A stretch of DNA of 64,000 nucleotides, from assembly GCF_026162365.1 (NCBI RefSeq), contig NZ_JAOANW010000002.1:248001-312000 (forward strand). The letters are read 5' to 3'. A model generated the notes under the pieces. It did not search any database, was not told where the DNA came from, and saw only the letters and a list, made by a program, of their open reading frames with translations. Below, piece after piece: positions 8,438 through 17,815 of this stretch; the first letter of the stretch is position 1; each line of letters starts with the position of its first letter. This stretch comes from Nitratireductor luteus (GTDB lineage Bacteria; Pseudomonadota; Alphaproteobacteria; Rhizobiales; Rhizobiaceae). The position numbers and the translations under genes were made by a program.

Positions 8438-9976
8438 ATGCAAAGCGGCGTCGAGAGGGAAGTTGAGGGAGATTTCTCCTTTCAGAATCCAGCGGTTCAA
8501 GAAGAGAACGTGGACGGCTCCAGCAGCTCCAATGCGGTATTCGAGCGCGTTCAGGCACAGTTGAAAGCCCGCTTGGGCACGGAGGTCTATTCCAGCTGGT
8601 TTGGCCGGATGAAGCTTGCGGAAGCCTCCAAGGGCGTGGTGCGCATTTCCGTGCCGACGGCCTTTTTGCGGGCCTGGATCAATGGGCACTATATCGACCT
8701 CATAGCCGAACTCTGGAAACGCGAGGATCAGTCGATCCTCAAAGTGGAGATCGTCGTCCGCACGGCGACACGCGGCACCGCGGCGCGCAGCGAGGTGAAG
8801 CCCGCCGCACGTAAGGTCTCGCACCAGCCGCAAACGGCACTTTCCTCCGGCGTCCTCACCGGTGCCCGCAACGAGCGGCCAGGCGGTCCGCCGACGACGC
8901 GGCCGCAACAGAACGGACGGCCCAACATTTTTGGTTCGCCGCTCGACAGCCGCTATACGTTCGATTCCTTCATCGAAGGCGGCTCCAACCGCGTGGCCTG
9001 CGCCGCGGCGCGCACAGTTGCCGAATCCGATTCCAACTCGATCCGCTTTAATCCCCTTTTCCTCCATGCCTCCGTCGGGCTTGGCAAAACGCATCTTCTC
9101 CAGGCGATCGCTGCGGCCTCCCTGAAGCGCAAGCCGCAGTCCCGTGTCGTCTACCTGACGGCTGAATATTTCATGTGGCGGTTCGCCACCGCTATCCGCG
9201 ACAACAACGCGCTGACACTGAAAGAACAGCTTCGCGACATCGACCTGCTGATCATCGACGACATGCAGTTCCTGCAGGGCAAATCGATCCAGAACGAGTT
9301 CTGCCACCTGCTGAACATGCTGCTCGACAGCGCTCGCCAGGTCGTCGTGGCGGCAGATCGCCCGCCATCCGAGCTGGAATCACTGGAGCCGCGCGTGAAA
9401 TCGCGCCTAAATGGCGGTGTTTCGCTGGAAATAGCGGCGCCTGACTATGATCTGCGCCTTGCCATGCTCAAGCAGCGCCTTGCCTCTGCAAGGACCGAGG
9501 ACGGTACGCTCGATATTCCAGTGGAGATCCTGGAACACGTGGCGCGCACCGTGACCGGCAGCGGCCGCGAGTTGGAAGGTGCGTTCAACCAGCTCGTCTT
9601 CCGCCAGTCGTTCGAGCCGCATATCACGCTGGAGCGCATCGACGAAATTCTGGGACCTGTCTGCCGCACGGGCGAGCCCAAGCGGGTGCGCATAGAAGAC
9701 ATCCAGCGCATCGTGGCGCGGCACTACAACGTGTCGAAGACCGAGCTTCTATCCAACCGCCGTACCCGGACCATCGTCAAGCCGCGCCAGGTGGCCATGT
9801 ATCTTTCCAAGGTGCTGACGCCGCGCTCCCTGCCGGAAATCGGTAGGCGTTTCGGTGGGCGGGACCACACCACGGTGCTCCATGCAGTGCGCAAGATCGA
9901 AGGCTTGTCCGGCGACGATCGACAGCTTTCCCAAGAGATAGAACTGCTCAAGAGGCTAATCAGCGACCAGGCCTGA
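8438..9976 (+). CDS. dnaA: Chromosomal replication initiator protein DnaA
   Basis: A 512-residue AAA+ initiator that binds DnaA boxes and melts the replication origin. The ATG at 8438 follows AACGAGG; a TTG 54 bp upstream is in frame but less likely. Domain I (about 30-110) mediates helicase loading. A variable linker rich in Arg, Pro and Gly follows. The ATPase domain has Walker A GLGKTH (214-219) and Walker [10 protein letters not shown] (about 270-278). The C-terminal DNA-binding domain has the signature [13 protein letters not shown] (about 475-487). It is followed by a terminator, so dnaN may be transcribed separately. Confidence 0.98.
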   Translation: MQSGVEREVEGDFSFQNPAVQEENVDGSSSSNAVFERVQAQLKARLGTEVYSSWFGRMKLAEASKGVVRISVPTAFLRAWINGHYIDLIAELWKREDQSILKVEIVVRTATRGTAARSEVKPAARKVSHQPQTALSSGVLTGARNERPGGPPTTRPQQNGRPNIFGSPLDSRYTFDSFIEGGSNRVACAAARTVAESDSNSIRFNPLFLHASVGLGKTHLLQAIAAASLKRKPQSRVVYLTAEYFMWRFATAIRDNNALTLKEQLRDIDLLIIDDMQFLQGKSIQNEFCHLLNMLLDSARQVVVAADRPPSELESLEPRVKSRLNGGVSLEIAAPDYDLRLAMLKQRLASARTEDGTLDIPVEILEHVARTVTGSGRELEGAFNQLVFRQSFEPHITLERIDEILGPVCRTGEPKRVRIEDIQRIVARHYNVSKTELLSNRRTRTIVKPRQVAMYLSKVLTPRSLPEIGRRFGGRDHTTVLHAVRKIEGLSGDDRQLSQEIELLKRLISDQA

Positions 9977-10012
9977 CGGGATGTGACCGCAGGTGCGGGC
10001 GTTATCCCCAGA

Positions 10013-10058
10013 AAGCCCGCGGAAATCGGCCGATGCCATTCCGCGGGCTTGCGTTTTT
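10013..10058 (+). terminator. Intrinsic terminator after dnaA
   Basis: Perfect 12-bp stem AAGCCCGCGGAA/TTCCGCGGGCTT (10013-10024, 10039-10050), then GCGTTTTT. The 14-nt loop contains the palindrome ATCGGCCGAT, and a near-perfect DnaA box TTATCCCCA (10002-10010) lies just before the stem. Confidence 0.88.
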
Positions 10059-10167
10059 CCTGCATTTCCTGTCACTTTGCAGCGAATCCAATCCCTGTTT
10101 CATGGGATTGCCGGTGGCGCACCCCTGCTCCGCCGATAGTTTTCATTCCGGGCGAGATTGACAGGTC

Positions 10168-11286
10168 ATGCGCGTAATTCTGGAACGCTCAAATCTACTG
10201 AAGTCTCTGAGCCACGTTCATCGCGTGGTGGAGCGGCGCAACACAATACCGATCCTGTCGAACGTGCTGCTTGCTGCCGATGGCGCCAGCCTGGAGTTGA
10301 AGGCGACCGATCTCGACCTGGAAGTGACGGAAGCGGCCCAGGCAACCGTCGAGCAGGGCGGTGCGACCACCGTGCCTGCGCATCTTCTCTACGACATCGT
10401 ACGCAAGCTGCCCGACGGCTCCGAGGTGATGCTGAAGACCGACGACAACGGCACGGCGATGGCGGTCATATCGGGCCGTTCGAATTTTCGCCTGCAGTGC
10501 CTGCCGCAGGGGGATTTTCCGGCGCTCACCGCCGGCCAGTTCTCGCATATATTCCGCATGGACGCGGCCGCGCTGCGCGGGCTTATCGAAAAGACTCAGT
10601 TCGCCATCTCCACGGAGGAAACGCGCTATTATCTCAACGGCATCTACCTCCACACGGTGGAGGCCGACGGCGCCTTGAAGCTGCGCTCCGTGGCCACGGA
10701 CGGCCACCGGCTGGCGCGGGCGGAATTCGAAGCGCCTGCCGGCTCGGAAGGCATGCCCGGCATCATCATCCCGCGCAAGACCGTGGGCGAATTGCAGAAG
10801 CTGGTCGATGATCCGGACGTGGCGGTGACGGTGGAGCTTTCCGATACCAAGATCCGCTTCACAATCGGCAGTGTGGTTCTGACGTCCAAGCTCATCGATG
10901 GCACTTTCCCGGACTATCAGCGCGTGATCCCCACCGGCAATGACAAGGAGCTGATCATCGACCGCCAGAGCTTCTCGGCTGCCGTCGATCGTGTTTCGAC
11001 GGTTTCCTCCGAGCGCGGGCGCGCGGTGAAGCTTGCCATCTCGGAAGGACAGGTCACGCTTACCGTCAACAATCCGGATTCGGGCAGCGCCACCGAAGAA
11101 CTGGCAGCGTCCTATGATTCCGACCCCATCGAGATCGGGTTCAACGCGCGCTATCTTCTGGATGTCGCCGCCCAGCTCTCCGGCACGGAAGCACGCTTCA
11201 TGCTGGCCGATGCAGGCTCCCCGACAGTCATCCAGGATACGTCCGACATGCACACGCTCTATGTCCTGATGCCGATGCGGGTGTGA
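10168..11286 (+). CDS. dnaN: DNA polymerase III beta subunit (sliding clamp)
   Basis: A 372-residue protein of standard clamp length, with the expected three-domain repeat. It starts MRVILERSNLLKSLSHV and ends in YVLMPMRV, close to the highly conserved beta-clamp C-terminus MP(M/L)R. The dimeric ring tethers polymerase III to DNA. The stop overlaps recF (GTGTGA), suggesting coupling. It lies 190 bp after dnaA across a terminator, so a promoter in 10060-10160 is likely. Confidence 0.98.
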   Translation: MRVILERSNLLKSLSHVHRVVERRNTIPILSNVLLAADGASLELKATDLDLEVTEAAQATVEQGGATTVPAHLLYDIVRKLPDGSEVMLKTDDNGTAMAVISGRSNFRLQCLPQGDFPALTAGQFSHIFRMDAAALRGLIEKTQFAISTEETRYYLNGIYLHTVEADGALKLRSVATDGHRLARAEFEAPAGSEGMPGIIIPRKTVGELQKLVDDPDVAVTVELSDTKIRFTIGSVVLTSKLIDGTFPDYQRVIPTGNDKELIIDRQSFSAAVDRVSTVSSERGRAVKLAISEGQVTLTVNNPDSGSATEELAASYDSDPIEIGFNARYLLDVAAQLSGTEARFMLADAGSPTVIQDTSDMHTLYVLMPMRV

Positions 11287-12476
11287 CCGCTGCCGCCATG
11301 ACGCAGCCGGAGAACGAGGCACGCCGTCCGGCCCGGGTTTATCTCACGAAGCTTTCCCTGACTGACTTCCGCAATTATCGCGCGCTCTCGCTGGAGCTGA
11401 CGCCCGGCCCAATCGTGCTGACCGGCGAAAACGGCGCCGGCAAGACCAATCTTCTGGAAGCAGTCTCCTTTCTTTCTCCCGGACGCGGGTTGCGCCGTGC
11501 GACGCTTGAAGACGTTGCCCGTGCGGGCTCCGATGCCGGCTTTGCCGTCCATGCGCAGGTCGGGGGACCTTTCGGCGAATGCAGCATCGGCACGGGTACG
11601 GCGGGTGCCGTAACTCCGGCCGGAGAAACCGCCGCCCGGCGCGTGCGTATCAATGGCGAGACGATTCGCAGCGCCGATGCGATGCTGGAATGGCTGCGGG
11701 TGATATGGGTCACGCCGGCCATGGACCAGCTCTTCACCGGACCGGCTGCCGACCGCCGCCGCTTCCTCGACAGGCTGGTTCTGGCAATCGACCCAGCCCA
11801 TGGTCGACGGGCGCTCGACTACGAAAAGGCCATGCGTGCCCGCAACAGGCTTTTTGCAGACGACATGCGCGACGAGGCATGGTTCGCCGCCATCGAAACG
11901 CAGATGGCCGAAACCGGTGTCGCCATCGCCGCTGCCCGCCACGAGATGGTCCGCCTCCTCGCCGCGATGATCGAGCGGCTGCCGGCCGAGGGGCCCTTTC
12001 CCAAGGCCAGGATCGCGCTCGACGGCACGGTGGATGCGCAGATGGGATCGCGCCCCGCTGTCGACATCGAGGAAGACTTCCGTCTGCGTCTGGCCGCTGA
12101 GCGCGGCCGCGACCGCGCTGCCGGACGTGCGCTGGAAGGTCCGCACCGCACCGAGCTCCTGGTGCACCACGCGCCCAAGGACATGCCGGCGGCAAGCTGT
12201 TCCACGGGTGAGCAGAAGGCGCTCCTCCTGGGACTTGTACTGGCTCATGCAAGGCTGACCGCGGAGCTTTCCGGCACAGCGCCGGTGCTCCTTCTCGACG
12301 AGATCGCCGCGCATTTCGATGCCGAGCGGCGCGCCGGGCTGTTCGACATACTGGAAGAGCTCAACTGTCAGGCCTTCATGACAGGCACCGAGCCGCAGCT
12401 ATTCGAGAGCCTTCGGAGCAGGGCGAGCTTCTGGACCGTCTCGGCCGGCACGGTTCGTCCCACCGATGAGAACTGA
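11283..12476 (+). CDS. recF: DNA replication and repair protein RecF
   Basis: About 397 residues if translation starts at the GTG overlapping the dnaN stop, or 392 from the ATG at 11298; neither has a strong ribosome binding site. An SMC-like ATPase: Walker A GENGAGKT (about 48-55), a signature region around STGEQKALLLG, and Walker B LLLDEIAAHFD near the C-terminus. It loads RecA at single-strand gaps with RecO and RecR. The position dnaA-dnaN-recF is widely conserved. Confidence 0.97.
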   Translation: MTAAAMTQPENEARRPARVYLTKLSLTDFRNYRALSLELTPGPIVLTGENGAGKTNLLEAVSFLSPGRGLRRATLEDVARAGSDAGFAVHAQVGGPFGECSIGTGTAGAVTPAGETAARRVRINGETIRSADAMLEWLRVIWVTPAMDQLFTGPAADRRRFLDRLVLAIDPAHGRRALDYEKAMRARNRLFADDMRDEAWFAAIETQMAETGVAIAAARHEMVRLLAAMIERLPAEGPFPKARIALDGTVDAQMGSRPAVDIEEDFRLRLAAERGRDRAAGRALEGPHRTELLVHHAPKDMPAASCSTGEQKALLLGLVLAHARLTAELSGTAPVLLLDEIAAHFDAERRAGLFDILEELNCQAFMTGTEPQLFESLRSRASFWTVSAGTVRPTDEN

Positions 12477-12559
12477 CGAGCAGATCATGCCGGCGCTTGA
12501 AGCAATTGCGAGCGGAAAACCCGCTCCCCCTTTCGCCAAATTGCCCTATTGTGCCCGCC

Positions 12560-13318
12560 ATGAATGATCGAACCAAGCTGAGCGACGAAGAACTGGAGCG
12601 CTACGCGCGGCACATCGTGCTGCCAGAAATAGGCGGTGCGGGCCAGCAGAGGCTGAAAAAGGCGCGTGTCCTGGTGCTGGGCGCAGGCGGCCTCGGCGCC
12701 CCGGTGCTACAATATCTGGCAGCCGCAGGCGTGGGCACCCTGGGTATCGTCGACGACGACACCGTGTCGCTTTCCAACCTGCAGCGCCAGGTCATCCACG
12801 GCGCAGACACCATCGGCACGCTCAAGACTCGCAGCGCGCGCCAGGCTATCGGTCGCCTCAACCCGCATGTAAATGTCGAAGCGCATGAGATGCGCCTCGA
12901 TGCCGGCAACGCCCAACTACTGGTCGCGCAATATGATCTGGCGGTCGACGGCTCCGACAATTTCGAGGCCCGCTACGCACTGGCCGACGCCTGCGCAGCA
13001 GCTGAAAAGCCGCTGGTGACTGCCGCCGTCGGCCGCTTCGACGGCACCGTCACCGTGCTTAAGCCCTTCGCCCGTGACAAGGATGGTGTGCGCCTGCCCT
13101 CCTTCCGCGATCTTTTCCCCGAAGCCCCGCCGCCGGGCATGGTGCCATCTTGCGCCGAGGCCGGCATTGTCGGCGCCCTCACCGGTGTCATGGGTTCGCT
13201 ACAGGCCATGGAGGCGATCAAACTGATCACCGGCACAGGCGAGCCTCTGATCGGCCGCCTCCTCATATACGATGCCCTTTCGACCCGTTTCGAAACTATC
13301 CGCTATCGCGCGAGCTAA
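12560..13318 (+). CDS. moeB: MoeB/ThiF-family adenylyltransferase (E1-like), lacking the zinc cysteines
   Basis: A 251-residue protein started at ATG 12560. It has the nucleotide-binding loop GAGGLG (41-46), the conserved NLQRQ segment and the E1-type cysteine region PSCAEAG (Cys198). Such enzymes adenylate the C-terminal glycine of a ubiquitin-like sulfur carrier (MoaD or ThiS). The two CxxC pairs that bind zinc in E. coli MoeB are not present: the first aligns with SFRD (181-184) and the C-terminus ends before the second. It may still be MoeB; ThiF-like or HesA-like roles are alternatives. Its stop codon overlaps the convergent lactonase-like gene by 4 bp. Confidence 0.82.
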   Translation: MNDRTKLSDEELERYARHIVLPEIGGAGQQRLKKARVLVLGAGGLGAPVLQYLAAAGVGTLGIVDDDTVSLSNLQRQVIHGADTIGTLKTRSARQAIGRLNPHVNVEAHEMRLDAGNAQLLVAQYDLAVDGSDNFEARYALADACAAAEKPLVTAAVGRFDGTVTVLKPFARDKDGVRLPSFRDLFPEAPPPGMVPSCAEAGIVGALTGVMGSLQAMEAIKLITGTGEPLIGRLLIYDALSTRFETIRYRAS

Positions 13319-14193
13319 AGCGCTACCGGGGGATCGAAGCGGCCGTTGAATGACTGCTCAAGAACGAAGGTCCGGCCGGCGTCAGGGTCAGCCTCGAGTT
13401 CCTCGCGGCTCAAACCTTCACGGGCGCTCGTCACGGCCATGCGGCCGGCGTCAGGGCCGATGAAGACCGGGCACGTCATCCGGCTGGCGGGCATCTCGAT
13501 GCTGCGGATGAACTCGCCCGCCGAGGACCAGGCATCGATGCGCCCGCCGCCCCAGCGCGCGTTCCAGAGCGTGCCTTCCGCGTCGACGACCGAACCGTCG
13601 ATACCGCCCGCCATCTCGTTGCCTTCGACCGTCAGGATCGGATCATCGACCGGCAGGCCGAGTTCGGGATCGCAGGCGACGCGATAAAGGCGGTTTTCAT
13701 GGGTGTCGGCAAAGAACGCGATCGCGCCATCCGGCGAAAAGCAGATCGAGTTGGGAATGGTGATGCGCGGGAAGAGGCAGCGCAGCTCGCCCTTGTAGAA
13801 CCAGTAGATGGCACCGGCCCCCTCCGCCGCCATCTTGCCCATCGTGCCGAACCACAGCGCGCCACAGGGATGCACGCGGGCGTCGTTGGAGCGCATGTCT
13901 GGCCGGTCTGCCTCCACTTCCTGCAGCATCGTCAGTTCACCGCTGTTGCGGTCACGCAGCTGGAGTCCCGTTTCCGTCACCAGGAGCTGGCGGGCATGGT
14001 CGACCATGGCGAGTGCGCTGGCCATGACGGGCAGCTCGTGCTGGTCGGTCTTGCCCGTGGCCAGCGGCAACTCGATCAGCTTCCGGCCGAGAATGTCGAA
14101 CCAGAAAAGCGTATCGGCCGCTGGATCGTAGGCAGGTCCCTCGCCGAGCTCACAGGCGATATCGCAAAGGACGGAAACGCCGGTGCTGCTCAT
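13315..14193 (-). CDS. SMP-30/gluconolactonase/LRE-family protein
   Basis: 292 residues with the six-bladed propeller pattern of the SMP-30 family: an N-terminal ELGEGP metal-ligand motif, the SNDARVHPCGALWFGTM blade, and the GGIDGSVVDAEGTLWNARWGGG segment containing the metal-binding Asp. It most likely hydrolyses a sugar lactone in the cytosol. It sits directly downstream of an SDR dehydrogenase (ATGA overlap), which fits successive oxidation of a sugar to its lactone and hydrolysis to the acid, as in arabinose, xylose or galactose oxidative pathways. The sugar cannot be named from sequence. A clear GGAGG site precedes the start. Confidence 0.87.
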   Translation of the reverse strand: MSSTGVSVLCDIACELGEGPAYDPAADTLFWFDILGRKLIELPLATGKTDQHELPVMASALAMVDHARQLLVTETGLQLRDRNSGELTMLQEVEADRPDMRSNDARVHPCGALWFGTMGKMAAEGAGAIYWFYKGELRCLFPRITIPNSICFSPDGAIAFFADTHENRLYRVACDPELGLPVDDPILTVEGNEMAGGIDGSVVDAEGTLWNARWGGGRIDAWSSAGEFIRSIEMPASRMTCPVFIGPDAGRMAVTSAREGLSREELEADPDAGRTFVLEQSFNGRFDPPVAL

Positions 14194-14954
14194 TGAATGC
14201 CTCCATCGACGATCATGGTCTGCGCCGTCATGCCAGCGGATGCCTCGGAGGCCAGGAACAGGCAGGGTCCAACCATGTCTTCAGGCTGCAGGAGTCGCTT
14301 GAGGCATTGCTGCTGCAGTGTATCCTGCAAACCCTCGTCCGTTACCCAAAGCTGCTTCTGACGCTCGGTCATCACCCAGCCCGGCGCAATGGCGTTGACG
14401 CGGATACCGTGAGGGCCGAGCGCGCCCGCGAGCCCCTTGGTAAGCCCGACAACCCCGCCCTTGGCCGCCGTGTAGGCCGGCAGGGTTCCGAGATTCATCA
14501 TGTAGGATGTTGAGGTGAAATTGACGATCGAGCCGCGGCCGGCCTTTTTCATGCCCGGCGTCACTGCCTGTACGGCGAAGAACTGGTGGCGGAGATTGAT
14601 CGACTGGTTCTTGTCCCAATATTCGGGCGTGACATCCTCGATCTGATGCCGGTCGTCCCAGGCGGCATTGTTGACGAGGACGGAGATCGGACCATGCTTC
14701 TCCACCGCCTCGGCGACGGCCGCACGCAGCGCTTCTATGTCACGCAGATCTGCGCGCAGGAACAGCGGCGCGTCGTCATGGTCCGCGCCCAGCCGATCCA
14801 CCAGGCTTTGGCCGGCCTCCGCATTAATATCGATGAAAGCGGTTCTGGCGCCCTGGGCGACAAATCCTTCCGTCAACGCGGCGCCGATACCTGAGCCTCC
14901 GCCGGTGATCAACACCGACGCGCCTTCAAGATCTCCAAATCGGCCATGACTCAT
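14190..14954 (-). CDS. Short-chain dehydrogenase/reductase
   Basis: 254 residues starting at ATG 14954 behind GGGAG; a TTG at 14963 is in frame. A classical SDR: cofactor loop TGGGSGIG near the N-terminus, NNAAWDD, catalytic serine region STSY and the YTAAK active-site pair, then APGWVMT and a C-terminal VDGGIQ. An acidic residue after the second strand (FIDIN) suggests preference for NAD+. Paired by a 4-bp overlap with the SMP-30 lactonase, it is probably a sugar 1-dehydrogenase. Sugar transport genes are not in the window. Confidence 0.88.
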   Translation of the reverse strand: MSHGRFGDLEGASVLITGGGSGIGAALTEGFVAQGARTAFIDINAEAGQSLVDRLGADHDDAPLFLRADLRDIEALRAAVAEAVEKHGPISVLVNNAAWDDRHQIEDVTPEYWDKNQSINLRHQFFAVQAVTPGMKKAGRGSIVNFTSTSYMMNLGTLPAYTAAKGGVVGLTKGLAGALGPHGIRVNAIAPGWVMTERQKQLWVTDEGLQDTLQQQCLKRLLQPEDMVGPCLFLASEASAGMTAQTMIVDGGIQ

Positions 14955-15140
14955 GTATGACAACTCCCTGAATGAAATACTGTTGCCGCGCCGGGTGGCG
15001 GCAAGTCCGATATCTAGCGCAATGTGCGGGCATGGAAAGCCAAAACCGATAACCGGGCTCTATCAGACATAGTCAAAGGCGATAGCGATCCAACCGACGG
15101 CCCGCCGCCAGTGGATCGCCTTTCAGACGGCCACCTTGGG

Positions 15141-16475
15141 CTATTGCGTCGCAGGGCGCGACCGCAGATAGCCGAGCGTCGCCTCGGCGTTCTTGGGCTT
15201 GCCGAACAGATAGCCCTGCCCGCCCGTGCAGCCGAACTGGATCAGCCTTTCGGCCTGCGCCTCCTCCTCGATGCCTTCAGCCACGACTTCCATGCCAAGT
15301 CCTTCGCACATGGCGAGAATGGCACGAATGATGTGTTCGGAAGGCCGGTCGTTGAGAATGGACGAGACGAAGGCGCGGTCGATCTTGAGTTTGTCAAACT
15401 TGACGTCACGCAGGCGGCCGAGACTGGATTGCCCGGTGCCGAAATCGTCCAGGGAAATGCGGATGCCCATGCGCCGCAGATCCTCGACGATCTTTTCCGC
15501 CGACGCCGGATCGGACATCAGCCCGGTCTCCGTGATTTCGATCTCCAACCGGCTTGGATCGAAACCGGTGCGCTCCAATATCGCAAGAATCTGCAGGCCG
15601 GTATTGTGATCCACCAATTGCGACGGTGACAGGTTGAAGGACAGGAACAGATCTTCCGGCCAGTCGCGCGCTGCCTCGGTTGCCTTGCGCAGCAGAAGCT
15701 GGGAAAGCGGTCCGATAATGCCGCGTTCCTCCGCGATCGGAATGAATGTCACCGGCGAGATGAAGCCCAGATCGTGATCGGTCCAGCGTGCCAGCGTCTC
15801 GAACCCGACGGTTCGACGGGTTTCCAGGTCGACGATAGGCTGGAAATGAGCTTCCACCTCGCCGGCCGCCACTGCGCGTCTCAGCGCCTGTTCTATGCGT
15901 GTTACCCGCTTGGCCGCCTCTTCCATTTCGCGGGTATAGACGACCACCGCGCCACGGCCGGAGCGCTTGGCCTGGTAAAGGGCCGTCTCGGCCTTCGACA
16001 GGAGAAGCTCGGTCGTCTCCTCCTCCGTATAGAAAAGCGAGCAGCCGGCCGAAGCGGAGAGCCTGGCCGTGCGGTGGCCCACATCGTACGGCGCCGAGAG
16101 AATCTCGATCAACATCTTCGCCCGATCCGCGGCCGCTTCCTCGCTGAAAACCATAGGGTAGAGAAATGCGAACTCATCGGCGCCGATGCGTGTGACCGTC
16201 GAATGATCGTCCATCGCGGCGCGCAGGCGCATGGCCACCTGCTGCAAAATCTCGTCACCGGCGGTGCGCCCGAAGAGATCGTTGATAGGCTTGAAGCCGT
16301 CGAGGTCGAGCACGCCGATGGCGAAAGGCGCCGGGTCGTCGGCGCGATCGGCAATCAGGCGATTGACCTTGTCGAAAAAGCGATGCGTGTTGCCCAGCCC
16401 CGTCAGAGGGTCGGTCAGGCTCATCCCTTCGCCCGAAAAGCCTGCCGTCAACCCGTGTCCCAGCGGGGCCTTCAT
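15141..16475 (-). CDS. GGDEF-EAL protein, probable c-di-GMP phosphodiesterase with degenerate cyclase domain
   Basis: A 444-residue soluble protein. The start at 16475 has AGGGA upstream and avoids overlap with the divergent gshB. The N-terminal GGDEF domain (about 20-180) has GADEF (98-102) in place of GG(D/E)EF, so cyclase activity is doubtful, although it may still bind GTP. The C-terminal EAL domain (about 200-440) has ETL (226-228) for EAL but keeps the metal and catalytic residues seen in NLSPSQ, EITET, DDFGTG, KIDRAF, AEGIE and GYLFGKP. It therefore probably breaks down c-di-GMP, affecting motility and adhesion. No sensor domain or membrane helix is visible. Confidence 0.9.
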   Translation of the reverse strand: MKAPLGHGLTAGFSGEGMSLTDPLTGLGNTHRFFDKVNRLIADRADDPAPFAIGVLDLDGFKPINDLFGRTAGDEILQQVAMRLRAAMDDHSTVTRIGADEFAFLYPMVFSEEAAADRAKMLIEILSAPYDVGHRTARLSASAGCSLFYTEEETTELLLSKAETALYQAKRSGRGAVVVYTREMEEAAKRVTRIEQALRRAVAAGEVEAHFQPIVDLETRRTVGFETLARWTDHDLGFISPVTFIPIAEERGIIGPLSQLLLRKATEAARDWPEDLFLSFNLSPSQLVDHNTGLQILAILERTGFDPSRLEIEITETGLMSDPASAEKIVEDLRRMGIRISLDDFGTGQSSLGRLRDVKFDKLKIDRAFVSSILNDRPSEHIIRAILAMCEGLGMEVVAEGIEEEAQAERLIQFGCTGGQGYLFGKPKNAEATLGYLRSRPATQ

Positions 16476-16661
16476 GTTATTTCCCTGTGATTTCAAGGTC
16501 ATTGGGGCGGAGGATGAAGACCAAATGTTTAGGAAGAGTATCGAAAACAACATTTTCGTGTGCACAACGCCGCCAGCATCGAGAATGATGTCCGCTTGAC
16601 AGGCGCACGAGCCCGGCGTCATCTGCCGGCCTTCCCCAACGCGCATGGAGTACTCCAGCCG

Positions 16662-17609
16662 ATGCCGCTGAAAACCGCCTTCCAGATGGACCATATCGCA
16701 AGTGTCTCGATCGCCGGCGACACGACATTCGCGCTGGCGCTGGAGGCGCAGAAGCGCGGGCACCAGCTTTTCCACTACACGCCGGACCGGCTCTCGCAGC
16801 TGGGTGACAAGGCATTCGCAATCCTGGAGCCGCTTCAGGTGCGCGACGAGGCAGGCAACCATTTCACCCTGGGCGATGCAGTACGCACCGACCTTTCCGA
16901 GATGGATGTCGTGCTGCTGCGCCAGGACCCGCCCTTTGATATGCACTACATCACCTCCACGCATATCCTGGACCGCGTGCACCCCGGAACGCTCGTGGTC
17001 AACGACCCCGCCTGGGTGCGCAACAGCCCGGAAAAGATCTTTGTCACCGAGTTCTGCGACCTGATGCCGGATACGCTGATCACCCGCGATCCAAGAGAAG
17101 TTGACGCCTTTCGCAAAAAGCACGGCGACATCATCGTAAAGCCGCTCTATGGCAATGGCGGCGCTGGCATCTTTCACCTGCAGGAAGCGGACCGTAACCT
17201 GGCGGCCTTACTTGAGTTGTTCACCCAGACCTTCCGTGAGCCGTTTATCGTGCAGCGCTACTTGAAGGAAGTGCGTGGCGGGGACAAGCGCATCCTGCTC
17301 ATCGAGGGTGAGCCGGTGGGCGCCATCAACCGGGTGCCCGCCGAGCATGATTCCCGCTCCAACATGCATGTGGGCGGGCGTGCGGAAGCGACCGACATTA
17401 CCGACCGTGAGCGCGAGATATGCGCGCGTATCGGCCCGGCGCTGCGCGAGCGCGGCTTCGTGCTCGTCGGCATCGATGTCATCGGAGGTTATCTCACGGA
17501 GATCAACGTGACCTCCCCCACGGGCGTGCGCGAGGTGCAAAGATTCGGCGGTGCCGACGTGGCAGCACTCTTCTGGGATGCGGTGGAGGCGCGGCGCAAA
17601 GCGGTGTAG
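16662..17609 (+). CDS. gshB: Glutathione synthetase
   Basis: About 315 residues from the ATG at 16662; the core begins [13 protein letters not shown], typical for GshB. An ATP-grasp enzyme that joins glycine to gamma-glutamylcysteine in the cytosol. Visible motifs include DPPFDMHYI, the ATP-grasp lysine in [29 protein letters not shown] and the metal-binding INVTSPTG near the end. Divergent from the GGDEF-EAL gene across about 185 bp. Confidence 0.96.
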   Translation: MPLKTAFQMDHIASVSIAGDTTFALALEAQKRGHQLFHYTPDRLSQLGDKAFAILEPLQVRDEAGNHFTLGDAVRTDLSEMDVVLLRQDPPFDMHYITSTHILDRVHPGTLVVNDPAWVRNSPEKIFVTEFCDLMPDTLITRDPREVDAFRKKHGDIIVKPLYGNGGAGIFHLQEADRNLAALLELFTQTFREPFIVQRYLKEVRGGDKRILLIEGEPVGAINRVPAEHDSRSNMHVGGRAEATDITDREREICARIGPALRERGFVLVGIDVIGGYLTEINVTSPTGVREVQRFGGADVAALFWDAVEARRKAV

Positions 17610-17815
17610 AGGCCATCGGCGGAGCAGCAAGGGGATGTTCCGCTCCTGCAACCTGCCGCAACTGCGCCACAATCTTGCGGTGCATCTCGTTCCCTTAATG
17701 TTCTTGATGTGCCCTGCAATCTGTGCTTGTATTTCAAAGCTGGCGCACGCCGTGGATCTCAGGGCAGGCGTGAGGGGGCCGGTGCGTCTATCTGCGGGGT
17801 AGGGGGTAGCAGATC

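Noticed and set aside
10158-10811. Alternative open frame overlapping dnaN in the same direction
   Set aside because: Overlaps the sliding clamp gene in another frame and has Arg/Gly-rich shadow composition.
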